Shown here one piece after another: positions 1-13,723 of a stretch of 64,000 nt of DNA. The position numbers were made by a program, and so were the translations under genes. This stretch comes from Cyclaneusma minus (taxonomy: Eukaryota; Ascomycota; Leotiomycetes; Marthamycetales; Marthamycetaceae), in NCBI GenBank assembly GCA_037179335.1, contig JAKZHN010000061.1, forward strand, positions 1 to 64,000, given 5' to 3'. Numbering within the stretch: position 1 is the first letter of the stretch; each line of letters opens with the position of its first letter. The notes under the pieces were generated by a model. It was not told the DNA's origin and made no database searches. It saw only the letters and a list, made by a program, of their open reading frames with translations.

Positions 1-126
1 TTTTTTAATTTTTTAATTTTTTAATTTTTTAATTTTTTAATTTTTTAATTTTTTAATTTTTTAATTTTTTAATTTTTTAATTTTTTAATTTTTTAATTTT
101 TTAATTTTTTAATTTTTTAATTTTTT
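1..126. repeat. (TTTTTTAA)n satellite
   Basis: A perfect 8-bp unit, TTTTTTAA, repeats about 16 times from the first base. It does not resemble the usual fungal telomere repeat TTAGGG. It opens directly into the AT-rich block, so it may be a satellite inside RIP-affected heterochromatin, or an assembly edge. Confidence 0.95.
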
Positions 127-2740
127 ATATTACCTTTATTATTAAAATTTGAATAAAAGTTTTATAATACTGTTTATTTTTATTTTTATTTTTATTAAAA
201 AACTAAATTTATAAATATTATATATATATATACTATTGTTTTTTTACAAATATTAATAATATAAAATTTCTATTCAATTTGTTATTCATAAAAATAAAAA
301 TAAAAATTATGTTTTAAATATTATCTGCAATTAAGCAATTAATTACTATATATTTTTGCTTTATAAAGTAATTATTAAATTAAGCAATTATTAGCAATTT
401 TCTTTTTTTCTCTAATTATTATATTTATATTTGTAATTTATAAAATTAAAAATTTCATTTGCAATTTTTGCAAAACAAATTTAATTATATTTATCTTAAT
501 TATAATTATTATAACTTTGGCTATAATTAAAGCTGTTTTTATATAATTGGGTGTTTTTCTTGCAATTGCTAAAATTATTGCTATACAAAACATACGTTTT
601 ATTATTGGATTATTTATATTCGCGCGGGGGGTTTTTTTTAAATACAATTAAATAAATTATAATTATTAAAATTATAATTAAAATATAAAAAAAGCCAATA
701 TTAATTTTAATTGCATTATTAATTTTTATTTTAATAGTAGCTATTTCTTTTGCTTTTATAATTAGGCTAATATTAAATTGCTATATTATTATTTAAAATA
801 TGATGCGGATTTTATGATTTATTATAATTATTATAATGCTTTTTTAAATTATTTGCATTAAATATACTTTTAATTTTAAATTTTAAATTAAATCTATTTT
901 TGCGCTTAATATTTTCGGCCGTATTAAATATATATTGTATATTAATTTATAATTAATTATTTTACTAAGAACTAAAATTCTATTTAATATTATTATAAAA
1001 TTTAAAAATAAATAAATTATTAAAAAATTTAAAAAGCATATTTTCTATATAAAAAAGAAAAATTTCTATATTGCAATAATTTTTTTAAGCCTTTTTAGCA
1101 AATTAGTCTAATATATATAATATATATTGCTGCTTTATATTTATTGCATTTAATATTAAATTTATAAATTCTTTTACAAATTTGTTTTTGATTTATAATT
1201 TATTTAATAATATTGCTATATAATGCATACGCGGTTTTTAAATATAATTAAAGCGCAATAAATATAAATTATATTAATTTGTTTTAAAAAGAATTGCGTA
1301 TTAAAATAATTTTATAAATAATTAAATTATTTATAATATTTGCGTATATTATACATATAATAGAATTCAATATTTAGCATATAAGGATTTTTAAGCATGC
1401 AAAACCTTTTGGTAATTAATTATTTATTATCAAAATTTAAGCCAAATAAACTGCGTTTGCAAATAAAAATTGCAATTTCGGCTTGCAATTTCGCAATTTT
1501 TTTTTAATTTTAAGTTTTTAAATAATTTATTAAATGGCTGCAAGATTATTTAAATTTAAATCAATTTGGCTTTAAATTGAATTTAAAACAAAAGCAAAAA
1601 TAGAAGCGAAAGCTTAATTAATTTCGCTTTTGCGTAGCGTGCCCGCAGTTTTAGCTGAATTGCTTTGGCTTTTAATTGAATTGCTTTGGCTTTTAATTAA
1701 AGCTTGTTTATTTAATTGGGAAAAACTATTAAATAATTTCTAATTTAAAGCAAAAAAGCTTTTGGACTGTTTTTAATTATTAATATTAGCAGCGCTTTTA
1801 TTAATATTATTAATAAATGCATTATTGCCTTTATTAAATATAAATTTCTAATTTAGCGTATAAATTTTACTAGTATTGCTGCTAGTATTAAGCTTTTTTA
1901 AAATTCAGCAAAATTGGTTTTTAAAGCTTTTAATAAAAGTTTTGCAAATAAAATTATTGCTGAATTTATGGCTAATAAATTAAATTATTATTATCTTGCC
2001 AAATTATTATTTTTTAAAATAAAAGCGGCTATTTTATTATAATAATTAAAAATAAATTAGCAAATAAAAATATATTATATATATTTTTTAATTATAAAAA
2101 ATAGCCGATATTTTTTTTAAATAAAATAGCAGTATTTAAGTATTATATATTAAAAGCCTTGCTTAATTTTTTTAATAAGCAATATTTATTTTTTGCGTAT
2201 TTGCTTTATAAAGTGCTTGCAAAGCGCCTTTCTCGGCCCCGTGTAATAACGCTAGCAAAATTTTTTAAATTTTCTGCTTTTTCGAAATATATACAAATAT
2301 TGGAAATTAATATTTTTAAAATTATAAAATCGTTTTAATAGTTAGCGGTTGGTTTAAATATAGCAAATATAAAAAAATTATTTATATTAATACCGCCGCT
2401 TTATTTTTATAGCTGTAATAGCAATTATAATATCTTGGTTATTTTATATTATATAGAAATAAAATATAATAATTTAAATAGGCTTGGATTTAAAAAATAA
2501 TATTGCGATTTAACCAAAATTTTATTTTAGCGTGAGTGATATTATTTTTCACTTTTATTTTAATTATTGCTTTTTTTTATAATAATATTTAATTTTAAGC
2601 TTTAAAACCCAATTTTAAGCTTTTCAAATTTGCATATTAGCTTGTGAAAATATTTTTTAATTTTAAAAATTTTGCAAATTAATTTTTTAGCCTCATTTGC
2701 AATCCCATTTCCTATCGCCGATATATTAGCGATATAGCAA
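1..2740. repeat. AT-rich, RIP-like block 1
   Basis: The block is overwhelmingly A and T, full of TTTA, TAAT and ATTA strings, with no plausible coding frame. GC content jumps abruptly near 2700-2820, where short direct repeats of a TTAGCGATA type lie at the edge. In Pezizomycotina this pattern is typical of transposons destroyed by repeat-induced point mutation. No element family can be recognised any longer. Confidence 0.85.
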
Positions 2741-5700
2741 TACAGCGACGCATGTCCATGCTTGCGATATTTGCGGGTATTGCGCGATAAATTAGCGATA
2801 AGTCAGCGACAAGTTAAAAGCAGCCATTTGAGTGGGAATTAGGGTATTTTGGAAATACTCTATTTGCAAGTTTGCACTGCCCCAAGGTTTCTATGTCCCA
2901 AGCTCCGGACAGCCGAGGCAGGAAAACTTGCATTGCAGCCTTGGCAACCCCAACCCACGCGTTCCGGGTCTCCGCCACTTCCGCGCGGTGCGTGGTCTTC
3001 CTTGTAGACATATCATGAAGGTCGCCCCGGCCTCATTGTTGTCGTATTGGATTGGGGAGGACCGGAGCCAGTCGCAACTGGGGCCGGTCGTTGACTGAAG
3101 CCAGTGATAATCGTGGCCAGTCGTAACTGATAGTCATCGCCACTGAGGCCTGTTGAGCAATGGTGAAAACAGCCGGGTCCCGAAGGACAGAATTGATTCT
3201 AACTATCTGGTACATGTATGCACTCCCCTTCTGCCTTGCGCCGTCAGCGCCTTCACAAGGCCTGTCGTAACTAAGCTGGGTGGAAATCCAGCCTGAAGGA
3301 CCGGGTATCAGAGTTCCATCTCGCGGAGTCGTGATTTGGGGTTTTCCAAAGTTCTAACAACCTGGAGTACTACCGATAGCTTGGGGACTTCGAGCTGTAC
3401 ACAAACCTTTCTCAATTTCTATGCCAGTACAGTTTTGTTTTTCTCGAGTTAGATGCTCAGAAAAGTATCAAAATGCCTTCCGCTGTCAATGACCAGACCG
3501 AACCTCTCCCGTTGATCGACATATCTCTCGCTGTTCGACATATCCCCCAAACCCCGGAAGCCTTGCCGCCAGGTACGATATCGGCCAATTCCATGCTCGC
3601 ATTTCTAAGGTACGGGGTATTTCTAACTGGTTGGCCAATGTAGGTATATCTCGTCAGCGGCAACTGCAAGCGCCCGTTCTTGGAGCCGCAGCCGAATCCT
3701 TTGCTAAGAGTCTTTTGCAGCCAGACGGAGTATAGGCTGGTGTTGCTATTGTCCGATGCTTAGCCCTACGGAATCGTCGTACTCTGAACCCTCCGGTCTC
3801 GAGGAAGGCTTAATGGTTACGAACGGATCTTGAGGCAGACGATCCCCAAGTGAAGGGAAAACCTATTTCTGTAGCCTCCGACAGGTGTCTATCTCCCATA
3901 GGTCCATCTTGCCGTCCAGAATTCCAAATTGCCTGTGAACGAATAGATACTATCATGGCGAATCTAGCTGATTGGAAGGGTTTTTGGTCCGGTGATAGCG
4001 GCTCTGCCGCTCCAGGATCCCGCTCTCCAGCCCGCCAACTCGGAACATGGATCCAGATAGAATGCTGCGTGCAATAGTGGGGGTGCTAGTCAGGGGCACA
4101 TAAATTGAGTGCCGGTGAAGCTTACGCAGCCAATACGGGAGGAATAGTAGAAAAGATGACCGCCGGTGTTCCAGAGTAGTTCTCATTGGCCGACATCGGG
4201 TTATCAACGAGAACAAGACTGCCGCATAGAAGAATACGTGTTTGTGCTGCCAAGTTTCAACCCGTCTCTCGGGACCATCCCCGATCACCAGATTACCGGT
4301 CAATGCTCAACTATACGACGTTGTGTAACAAAAAAAGCAGTGTTAATTGCGGCTGAAACCTGTAAGGCTGAAAGCCAAGGCAAAGCGCATACGTTCCAGA
4401 AGTCTTCAACTCGGGGGCCGTGGCACAGAGGCAATTTTCTAAAAGTCCGATTGGCTCGACAGTGCATACTACTTCTGTCAAGGTGATAGCGGAAGTTGTA
4501 TTCGATAGGCTTTGGATGAGTGATACCTCCACGGAGCGTCCGGGAGTAACGGGGATTGGCTGGCTATACGAGCGAGCGGTATATGAGACGACGGAATGAT
4601 ACACATGGTAGGTGATACAAGGCCATGCAGAGACTGGGATGCGCAATATGCAGAACATCAGCCCGTGGGGGTAGTCGTACACGGATATCGGGGATTCACA
4701 TTGCGCACATCAATACACATACAGTCCAATAGTGGGGGTGCTGTGAATGCCGTCGTAGAGCAAGGCGGTGACGAATAATATACGTAGGTGAGCCCACCGG
4801 AAAGTCCGATCGGAGATTCTGGTTACGACTTTGATCATTTCAGCGAGTTATTTACTGTCGATTTGATAAGCCTGCATGACTGATCTTCTCGGTCTCAGAT
4901 TCTACAGAAAGTGGAAGGCCTGGTCGTGGGAGGAGGGGGGTATGGCTATTCCTATTGTTCGCAATATCTACCGCATTGTGGCAATCCCTTCCGAAAGTTG
5001 TCGGTATAGCAGCTTTACAAAAGGCTACCGGTCATTGAAAATTTACCTGGATCCCAGAATGTGGCAACGTGTAGGGGATCGAGAGGGGACTGTCATGCTG
5101 TCGACTCACTCTGCTGTCTGCTTCCGAAAGCTTGGGTAAAGACTCAAGGCAAGCAAGCACTTCTAGTCAGCTGGGCTACTCCGGCATTTGAGTAGCTTTT
5201 TCGTCCCTCGAGATAAAAGGCTATGGACAGGCATTTGTGCAGACAAGTTGCGCTTCAAGTGGGAATCCATAGCAAACGGTCGAAACATCGGCAAGCGGGT
5301 CAAACCACGAGGTCTGCTAGATTGGCTGAAAAGTGACACCAAATCAGAGGACGAGGGCAAAGTCACTACACAAAGCATGGTCAGCATGTCAAAACTAAAT
5401 CTTTTCATTTTCCTAACAACCGATAGCCAAGAGCCTCTACTATGACAGGGGAATGCGGATGTCTGCAGGCAATTTGTGGTAATTCCGAGCGAAACATCCT
5501 GACGACACACGCAGTTAAGGCGAGACAGTACCGGTGGAAGATGTCGTAAGAGATTTGGTCGATCATAAGCCAACAGATCTACGGGACCATGAGCCAAGAA
5601 TTCGACAGCCGAGGAGTGCGGATTGGGGACTGTCGTTGAACTCAAAAAGCACTGTATCGCATTGAAAACTGGCAGGACACCGATGATTTGGAGTCCCCAG

Positions 5701-5832
5701 TCTTCCTCCTGAGTTCCGAAAACACCCAAGAAAGTTCTCAGCATCATTAGAAAACATCTGAAGTTTCCTACTTGTTGCGGCTTAGCTCCTTGAGATTGCT
5801 CTCGAGCCTCTCCAACTGCTCATCGAGCCACT
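2741..5832. other. gene-poor stretch, no supported gene
   Basis: GC-balanced sequence with only short, inconsistent reading frames on both strands. The longest is a 194-codon minus-strand frame at 5163-5747. It lacks a recognisable domain and could be chance, so it is not called. Around 3050-3150 there are several near-copies of a CCAGTCGTAACTG-like word. Nothing else could be identified. Confidence 0.5.
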
Positions 5833-8290
5833 TCAGCAAGCTCTGAGGGGGCCCGCAATCGATAGCGCAGCAGCATATAGCCCTTGGTGTGCTGTGTGTT
5901 CCTTTTGCTGCAGATTCAGTAGCGTAGCTGTATCGAAGAGACATCTCAAATTGTATCGTTTTTTAGATAGCTCTCGTGTCAGGATCAAGTACCGGTTGGA
6001 CCGGGCATATAAGCCGCCATGACTTGGACCAAGAGCTGGGGTTTCTGGCGGTGTTGGGGTCTGCGAAGTCTGCACCACAGCTGCGCTAGTAGACGGCGCG
6101 GCGACAGCTTCCGAAGGAACCGACGAGGCTATAACTTCCGAAGACAGGGACGAGGGCACAGCTTTGAAAGGAATGGGCGACGTGGGGGCCGTTGAAGGCA
6201 TTTCAGAAGTTGTCGAAGCCGCTGGACTGGATGTAGCTTCGGCCGAGGCTTTGCTTGCAGCCTGGATTACAGGCAGCTTGTATCCATTAGCAAACTTCTC
6301 GGCCAAGGTTCGAGCTCGAATCGCGTAACACGTTGTCCCGTTCCGACTTGATTGCCGCGAACTCTTCGCCGTGGTATCTTGAAATATGAGCCGCCATGCG
6401 TGATTCGTCACTCCAGTGCATCTGCTCCGATCTTCAACGGTGTTGCCAAGGCGGATACACAAGGAGACTTCCGTGGACAGTCGAGTAATGCGTCAGATGG
6501 TTTGCAACTCAGATTTCCACTTGACCACCGGTAGCTCTGACGAGCCATTCTCAGCGACGCTTTCACGGCTGGGTTCCTCGACGGCTTTGCCCTTGCCTTT
6601 GTGATCCTTCTGGAAATCGGCCAGGCCCGCCTCGTCAAACAAACCATTGCCACCTGGGGCTACACTGGACTTGGATGGGGTCTTTGGGGAATTGAAAGTC
6701 TGCTTAACAGAGGCATCTATTGCACCCTGTGCAATTGAAGAAACTCCAATCATTTCAGCCTCTCCAGTCTCGACATTGTAAGGGAGCTCACGGAACTTCA
6801 AAACAAGCTGTTCCTGTGCCGAAGCGTCCTTCATCTGTGCGTCTTCACCATGGGCGGCAACAGCTTTTTCAAGTGCCATACGCTGCGCACGGCTGGTATC
6901 GTTGTCGGCTGTCGGATGTCTGTCGATGCTAGGTGACCATACCAAGCTCTCCGCAATGTTGGGGGTCTCGACAACCCACTGGCTGGAGACTTCCATGAGC
7001 TTGGCCGACGAGCGCAATTCGCCGCTCACGTACTCACGTAGTCGTTCGTGAAAGCCTCGATAGCGAGAAAGAATGGAACCATGACTGACGGGATCATCGT
7101 TGGACCAAGCATTTCGGACTGTTGCTTCAGAGGGTAGGACAATGGTCAAGCGAGTGAAATGGTGAAAGAGCTGAGGCCCATGCGCAGGAGCAAGATCAGG
7201 GACGAGAAGTCTTCAGTCGTAGTAAGATCAAGGGTTTGTATGAACGCAAATGAGAAGTCTCCGTTCCAATGGGTAGAATGATGAACCAAGGGGCTTCTTT
7301 TGGGATTCCGCGCTCCGCTTTCGTGCGCCTTGGGCTTCTTGTTGCGCGCTGCTCGATGCGCTTTGTTCGGTTGCTGCTCCATTTCTTTACGACGGGGGTG
7401 GTATGGGAGAGCTGAAGACAGACAAGTTGAGCTTGTGAATATCGGTACTATTTACTGTTAGTAAAGCCTCGGGCTTCATATTCATAAGGAGGCTCTTACA
7501 CAGAAACGTGACTTAGAAATTTCCAGGAATTGTCCCCCATCTCGGCCAAACCATCAAAGTTGCGGTCGGTAATTCTGAACATGGTGGCGGGCGACAGCTA
7601 GCTGGTCTTTGCTGTCCGGGAAGAAGGAACCGTTTTGGACATGGTCCTCGGGAGCGCGGACGACAGGGGTCATAATCTTGGGGGCGCTGGCCTGGCGGCG
7701 CATGGCAGCATGTGCCACAGCGTCTTTGCGGATCCTAGCCATGAAACTAGTGCTGTGTTCTTGTTCCAGATGTCCAGCGCATGATAGTACATCTGGATAT
7801 CCGGGCGTAGGGCAGCAATCAGAACTGGTATTGAGGGGTTCGCCGAGGCCAACGTAGCTTCCATGTGGTCATCAAAGGCCATCATGAAAATGTGCTCGAG
7901 AAGGTCGGGAGTCAAGCGGCGCAGAAGGTTCTTCTGGTCGGAAAGCATGCTTCGCTGATAAAGGTCTTTGTAGCTGATCAGATCTGGCACAAGGACTCTG
8001 TTAGCAGACGAAGTCAAACGAAGTCAAGCCGGGGAAAGCGAGTTTACCTTGAGCGGAAACAGGCTTCACAATGGAAAGTCCCTGCTGCGATACGGTAGCA
8101 GAGCTCGATTGGGGCTTGGCGCGGGCGGCTCGATCATTTTTGCTTTGGACGCGCGCTTGAGGGAATCTGGCGGCCCATGGAGATGCAATGCCCGTAGGCA
8201 GTTCCGAAGTGCTCTTCGCTCGGGTGGCCTTCTGCTCTCGACTCTCCACGCGCGATTTTGGAAACTTAGCACTCCACGCGGAAGACATGG
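5833..8290 (-). CDS. probable F-box-like hypothetical protein, multi-exon
   Basis: The best-supported part is the 5' end. An ATG at 8290 opens a basic, serine-rich first exon with two similar WxxKFPxxRV/WAARFPQARV blocks. A GTAAAC...TGCTAAC...CCAG intron of about 65 nt follows, then a frame with LTPDLLEHIFMMAF, an F-box-like helix, and a 'PVLIAALRPD' stretch seen in a family of fungal F-box-like proteins. Downstream frames on the same strand (7554-7742, 7146-7382, 6493-7149, 5833-6462) look coding and probably belong to the same gene, but I could not resolve every junction. The frame changes near 7740, 7150 and 6490 may be introns or frameshifts. The last part is rich in Ala, Ser, Thr and Pro. 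F-box proteins usually act in SCF ubiquitin ligases; no partner or substrate can be inferred here. It could also be two adjacent genes. Confidence 0.4.
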
Positions 8291-8299
8291 TCGCGGTGT

Positions 8300-10290
8300 G
8301 TGGCGGATAGTCTGTTGTTGTGATGCCAAAAAGAAGAGGAAGATGGCAAGGAACGCGTGACGCAGGAGACGCGACGAGGAAGATAGAGCAAGAGTACCAG
8401 AAGCCAATATTGGTAGCGAATGGAAGGATCAGTTGATCGCGGATGGAGTTGGACTTTTGTTGGAGAGAAGAGCTCAGCAGCGCAGGTCGATTGCCACGAG
8501 GATCGAGCGCGAGGACGACAGAACCGACCAGCCAAGAAAGAGAGAGCTCCCTTCTCAAGCTACAGCTCCTGAAGCCACGCTGCGCTAGACACCAAGCAGG
8601 AGCTTAGCTCCAAGCGGTGGAGCTTAGCGTTTGCCAAGGCACCCAGGCATCGAAGGGAGCCCGTAATATCGAGGCCTGGTTGCGGTTCTTGCTTGGGTGC
8701 GTTTGGAGGCTCCTTGTAGCTGCGAGGGAGATGCTATTGAGAGAGGTCGAGAGCAATTGGGGTAGATGGTCTGCAAAAATCTTGCTGGTGACGGTGGGCG
8801 GTGGTTATTCTTCGAGTTTTGTCGCGATTGATGGTGCGTGGTTAGACACGAGGGAGATGCTGCTGGAAGAATGCGCGAGCGATCAGAGCATGTGCAGGAT
8901 TGCTGCCTAGCGAGTAGGGACGGCGGTAAACGCGGCTAATATCTGGCTGGGCAGGTAAACATAGCAGAGCGCACTAGCGGCACCGGTGGCCGTGTAGCAG
9001 TCGGCGGCTAGGTCATAGGGTCCTTGTGATAGCGGTTCCGCGAAGACGATGGAAGGTCATTTCAGTTTTGGTTTATTAATCAAACGGAAGGAAAAGTATA
9101 GTAGTGTTTGAGGATCAGTTTTGATAGACGCAGCTCGTGGGAATTCCACTAGATCAAAAAAATGTAACTATAGCGCAACGGTCAAGGAGGCCGCCTGAGA
9201 GATCTCTCTGCCCTCTTCCTCCACGACAGCAGGTCTAGTCTCAAATCTTTGGTCTCCTACTTAAGTAGGCTGTCAAATGTCACGCAGGTCGCACCAAGGC
9301 CAAGCAGAGCTAGCAACCGGTTTAACAAATCTCTTGAGACCCCTGACACACCCACGTGGACTGGCTCAAACGTCGAATCTAACCTAGAAATCATTCCACA
9401 GAGATAAGACACACCCATGCTAGCTTTTCGACTTCGCAGCGGAGGATAAACAAAAGATGCCCGAGCAGCAGGTTGAGAAAGATACTCGAGAAGTCGAGTA
9501 AAGAGCCATTCGTGGTCTCCAGAGATGAAGAGTCTGTGACGCCACGTACTCTCCCAGCTTCAAAGCCAAGACTGGAAATGGACCTCCGGAGACGAATTCT
9601 GAGGCGGGGCAAGCTTCAGGTAAACGGGTTAAGCAACACATCTCAAATATGATGAAGGCAGACCTGTATATGTCCGATTCCCGCCTATTCTTGCTTCTGT
9701 TTTCGATCAAACAGACCACAGCGACCAGACACAATGGTTGGATGCTAGATTGACGGGACAGTTTGACACTTTACTACTATACGTTGACTTTGATGCCGGT
9801 GTATTCGTCACGCTTCAACGGAGGATTCCACTTCGTGGATGGCCTAATTTCGGTTTTGTTGCATGTCGACCAGCCTCACACCATGGGAGCCTGAAACGTG
9901 ACCCGCGTCCGTAATAAACACGGTTTTGTCACAGGTCGACCAGCTTCACATCTGCTTGAGGGCCAAACAGGTGATCCGTAGAGCAACATCTTACTCGCTG
10001 GAACCCTAAGAGACTATGAGTGTGGTCTTGGCTGATATGCAACAAGACAATACCTCACCGGCTTCCCACAGCCCTTTCACTCGCCAATACCTCATCAACC
10101 CACTCCAAATCCTCCAACCTCCCATAACTCTGGTTGAACAAAGACACCGGTCACCACAACACACTTCTGTTAAACTCACTTGCTTCCTCCTTGCTCACTT
10201 TCCTATTCCCTTAGTCCCTGGCAAAAGAGAAGTGGAGGTGTGTTTAGAATAGTCATTGAACTTGAAGCACCAGATCTCAGCTGCAACTCA
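8300..10290. other. intergenic stretch, no supported gene
   Basis: This lies upstream of the F-box-like gene. Frames at 8001-8558 in other registers are shadows of its first exon. At 9865-9985 there is a diverged direct repeat (CGGTTTTGT...TCGACCAGC) of about 60 bp. A 104-codon minus frame at 9420-9734 lacks any recognisable motif. Nothing else was found. Confidence 0.5.
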
Positions 10291-10294
10291 GGTC

Positions 10295-11250
10295 TCACGA
10301 AGCACACAAGTTGCTGATTCCGAGAGTCGATTCATGCAGCTTCTCAAGTGACTCGTCAACATTGCCCTCTCTGTCCCAGTTTTCGCGCAGCAGCGAGGAG
10401 TTGAAGAGACAACACTCAAGTTCCACAAGAAGTCCTAGAGTTCGTCGGCCTGACTGCAGCGCATATTCGATATTCCGGTCTAGTCTCCGGTCATTAGCTT
10501 GAGGCATTCTGTCGCTGAGTATTGGATCTGTGGAACGAATCAAACAGCCAAAGTTCAGTAGAAAGAATCCTGACTTTGATCTTGGGCGAGATGCCGGAAC
10601 TGCAAAGACTTTTCTTCGGTCGTAGCTAGTAACCCAGGTGCTCGAAATACTCTTTGGGGTTGGATTTTCGAGTCCTCAAGCATTGCTGTTCTGCTGTCTA
10701 AGCTCGAGGGCTCTGGGGTGGACTTACTTCACGACTCAGAATATGTGTCTTTGACGGCCGCACCAGCGTCAACAAGCATGCGGGGTCTCCCATTTGATGT
10801 ATTCTTTTTGGGTAGCGCGGTCAAGTGGCCATGGCGCTGTGTTCGAGTGAGGTTGTTCAATGTCGGAGGGTTTTCGAGGTAAGGTCTTCGAGTCTCGACT
10901 AGTAGGGGACGTGATGTTCATGGTACAGACGGATGCTCTCTGTGTGATGGTGCTCGATGTTCTTTCTATTGTCTCGACGTGACGGCCTCGGGCTTTTCCC
11001 ATGCCCCCGTTATCGTACAGGGAGGACAAATCTTCCCCATGTGTCCAGTAAGAGTCACTCTCCTCACCATCGTCTTCTTCACTCGCAACCGTTGAACAGG
11101 TGGCCATAGGTCGGCGCATGGAAGCTTGCTCCATCGCCTTCATGGTCTGGGCCTTCTTCAAGTCGAACTTGACTTCTCGAGTCTCTTCTTCACCTGGTTT
11201 CTCCCTGTGGATCTTTGCGTTCGACGGTTCAGCATGCGTCGACAGATGGA
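10295..11250 (-). CDS. possible hypothetical gene, exons unresolved
   Basis: Two minus-strand frames have coding-like composition. One, 10769 to about 11250, encodes an acidic and charged segment with EEDDGEESDSYW and continues upstream of its first methionine through a Lys/Glu-rich stretch. The other, 10295-10543, encodes an acidic helical segment. A CCACAG acceptor sits just before the second (near 10530) and a GTAAGTCC donor near 10725, so they may be exons of one gene. No domain was recognised and the start codon is not placed. Confidence 0.25.
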
Positions 11251-11299
11251 ACTATGAGGTTGTGAATGTGGTCCCAATGTCCCCCAAGACTTCCCCTTT

Positions 11300-11550
11300 C
11301 CCAGGGCAAGCTACAGTCATGCGACGAAAGCCGGCACCCCTCTCCAATAATCAGAAATATCTCCAGTGATTCGGGGTATTCCCGATAATTGAGAATATGC
11401 TCAGTAACCAAGAATATCTTCAAAACCCAAGAATATTCCTGAATCCTCAGATACCAAGGCATCTTTCTCATCACTCTCAATCGTGAAAATTCCGAAATTA
11501 CTTCAAATATTCCCAAACATTTCAAATATTCCCAGTTACCTCGAATTGTT
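11300..11550. repeat. diverged ~20-bp minisatellite (locus 1)
   Basis: About ten degenerate copies of a unit resembling CAGTRAYTTGGAATATTCC in alternating versions. The left flank has TACAGTCATGCGACGAAAG, and the same flank (TACAGTCATGCGACAAAAG) precedes the related array at 62738. Related arrays lie at 18315, 21405 and 62760, so this is a dispersed family. Confidence 0.8.
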
Positions 11551-13723
11551 CCAATATCGAACATCGACCATCAGCATCTCGAGTATAGGTCGGTCTAAGG
11601 AGACCGGCTAGACCCTGGATTCCAAAACCGAGTAAATGCGGTACATGAATCTGATTCGCAAATCATTAACATCCCGGGGATCGCTCAGCTCAGTCGGCAA
11701 TGGCAACACGCCCGTCTCGGCAGGCAGAGATTTCTTATTTTCCATTCCTGGAATACTACGTTTTTGTTTTCTGGTCTGTATTTGCCCGATTCCGGCAGTT
11801 TTTGGTGGTTCGGTCTCCGGGACACTATTCAGTATCTACGTGTGCAAAATTCAGTTTTCCGGTAGAGGTATTTTACTGGTCCTACTCAACCACGTCTACT
11901 TGGACGTGGTTGAGGTGACGTGTCAAGACCTCAAAATTCTTCGCAATCCAGATTTCTCCTCATCTTCCCCGAATATCGTTTGTCTGGTAACTGGCCTGGC
12001 TGGATTTAGGAATACGGGTCGAAATTTCATTGGAACGGAGAGAGTTTTCTTTTCAGCTCTACCACCAATCAACATAGGTCGGGTCGTCTCGGTTTGAGAT
12101 TTTCTCTCTCCATCTCCAGGCTAAAATTCAGTCTCTGGGTTCGATATGCTAAGCGTGGTCTTGGGGCCTTGGTGGTGGAAGATGCGCGTATATAAGCTGA
12201 GCGAATTCCTCTGTCGGAATCTTCCAAACTTGGTGTCATTATGATACTCTTTTATCGTGTTCTTGACTTCTTCGACATCAAAGTCTGCCCTACGATGTCA
12301 GTACTGTCACATGTCACTAGTAACATCATCCATCTCAAGCTAACTCTCCGCTTCAAGATCCAGCTCGCAGGCCAAACAACCCGATGAAAACTTGAGTCGT
12401 GGCTTCGAGCGCGCAAGCCAGACGACCACACGAAGATATGTCACCCATTGCACTCAAAGTCAACCAAAGCAAGCCCAAGCTGAATCTCTTCTTTAGGTCC
12501 CGGCTCGCAAGCCAGGAAGCCCAATGAAAAGAGTGATTCGCGTCGTCTGGAGGCAGTGCAGTACCAGAGACGCGATGGGGAAATCAAAAATTGGCCGCCT
12601 CCGGGCCACTTGAGGGGCCCGGGACTGTTCCCCAGGGTAGGGGTTGACCGCCGGAGATTTCGGCATGAGAGCCAGCTGGGGGGTCAGCAAAGGATCCCAG
12701 CCGGCGCTCAGTACTCCAAGAAAAACAAGGAGAACCTTAAGAAGTACCCAGAGGAAGAAGAAAGGGAAAAGAAGAGAGAAGAATGGGGGGCAGAGGGGTT
12801 TAAGTACTCGTGGGAGGGTGAGCGATGCCGTAAGCAAGTGGTAGCGTGGATTGGGAGGGGAAATTGTTTGCTACGGATTGTTCGGTGGCATGTGGAAGTG
12901 GCGATGTCGATGTTGGAAGTGACGATGTCGATGTTGGAAGTGGCGATGTCAACAGCAGAAGGATGTGTTGCGAGCTCCTTCTTGGACGTTGCAGGAGAGG
13001 GAGGAGCGGAGTGGGATGTGGTGGTGATAGGGTTTCGTGGCCGGCGATAGCTCGAGCAGATGGACAGGAAGGAAGCATTTTGGGGAATGGAAAACACCAA
13101 GCTGGAAGAGAATATGAAATGGCTGGGAATGGGCAGAATGATTGTGGGGATACAGAGTGGCTGAGAGAATGTGGGAATATCTAGAGCGACTGGAACATCC
13201 AAGGGGATTGGAGAGTGCGGAATGAAACATTGAAAACTGCGAGTTCACGCGTTAACTTTTACTTGTGAGAGTCCAAGTGACTGAGAGAAATCCAAGTGAC
13301 TAAGAGTAATCCAAGTAGCCGCGAGAAATCCCAGTGCCAGAACCGAATCAAGTGATTTCGTTCACAAGGGCAGTTTTGTTAGTCCATGCAGACACGAACA
13401 TGAAGACATGCAAGTATCGTACAGCAAGCAAATTATTCATCTAAGCAAGAACATTCACAATCACTTGAACTATTCACAATTACTTGGGAAATCCGCAGTT
13501 TGATGTACTCCGTTTGATTTACTCCGTTTGATTTACTTGGAATACGGCCATGTACTTGCCCAGCTCAGTATGTCTCTCCACGCAGCAAAGTGCCAAGATT
13601 GGCCTTCATCTGCTGTCAAGTACGAAACATGGACGATTTTGAACCCCTCCCTAACGCCATTCACATCCCGGCCAGATGAACACATCCTCCTCAAGTCGAG
13701 ATTCACCCACTACTCGTACCCGT
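11551..13723. other. intergenic stretch with purine-rich segment
   Basis: No supported gene. 12720-12800 is strongly purine-rich on the plus strand. Plus-strand frames at 11636-12097 and 12556-13050 are open for about 155-165 codons but show no domain, and the second runs through a 21-bp tandem repeat. At 13262-13345 four loose copies of AGAGNAATCCAAGTGACT form another small minisatellite related to the CACTTGGAATA family. Confidence 0.5.
12892..12953. repeat. 21-bp tandem repeat, 3 copies
   Basis: A unit like GGAAGTGRCGATGTCGATGTT is repeated three times head to tail with very few differences. The period is a multiple of three, so all frames stay open through it. Confidence 0.9.

Noticed and set aside
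1..126. Telomere at the window start
   Set aside because: The unit is TTTTTTAA, not TTAGGG or a known fungal telomere variant, and AT-rich sequence continues inward without subtelomeric genes.
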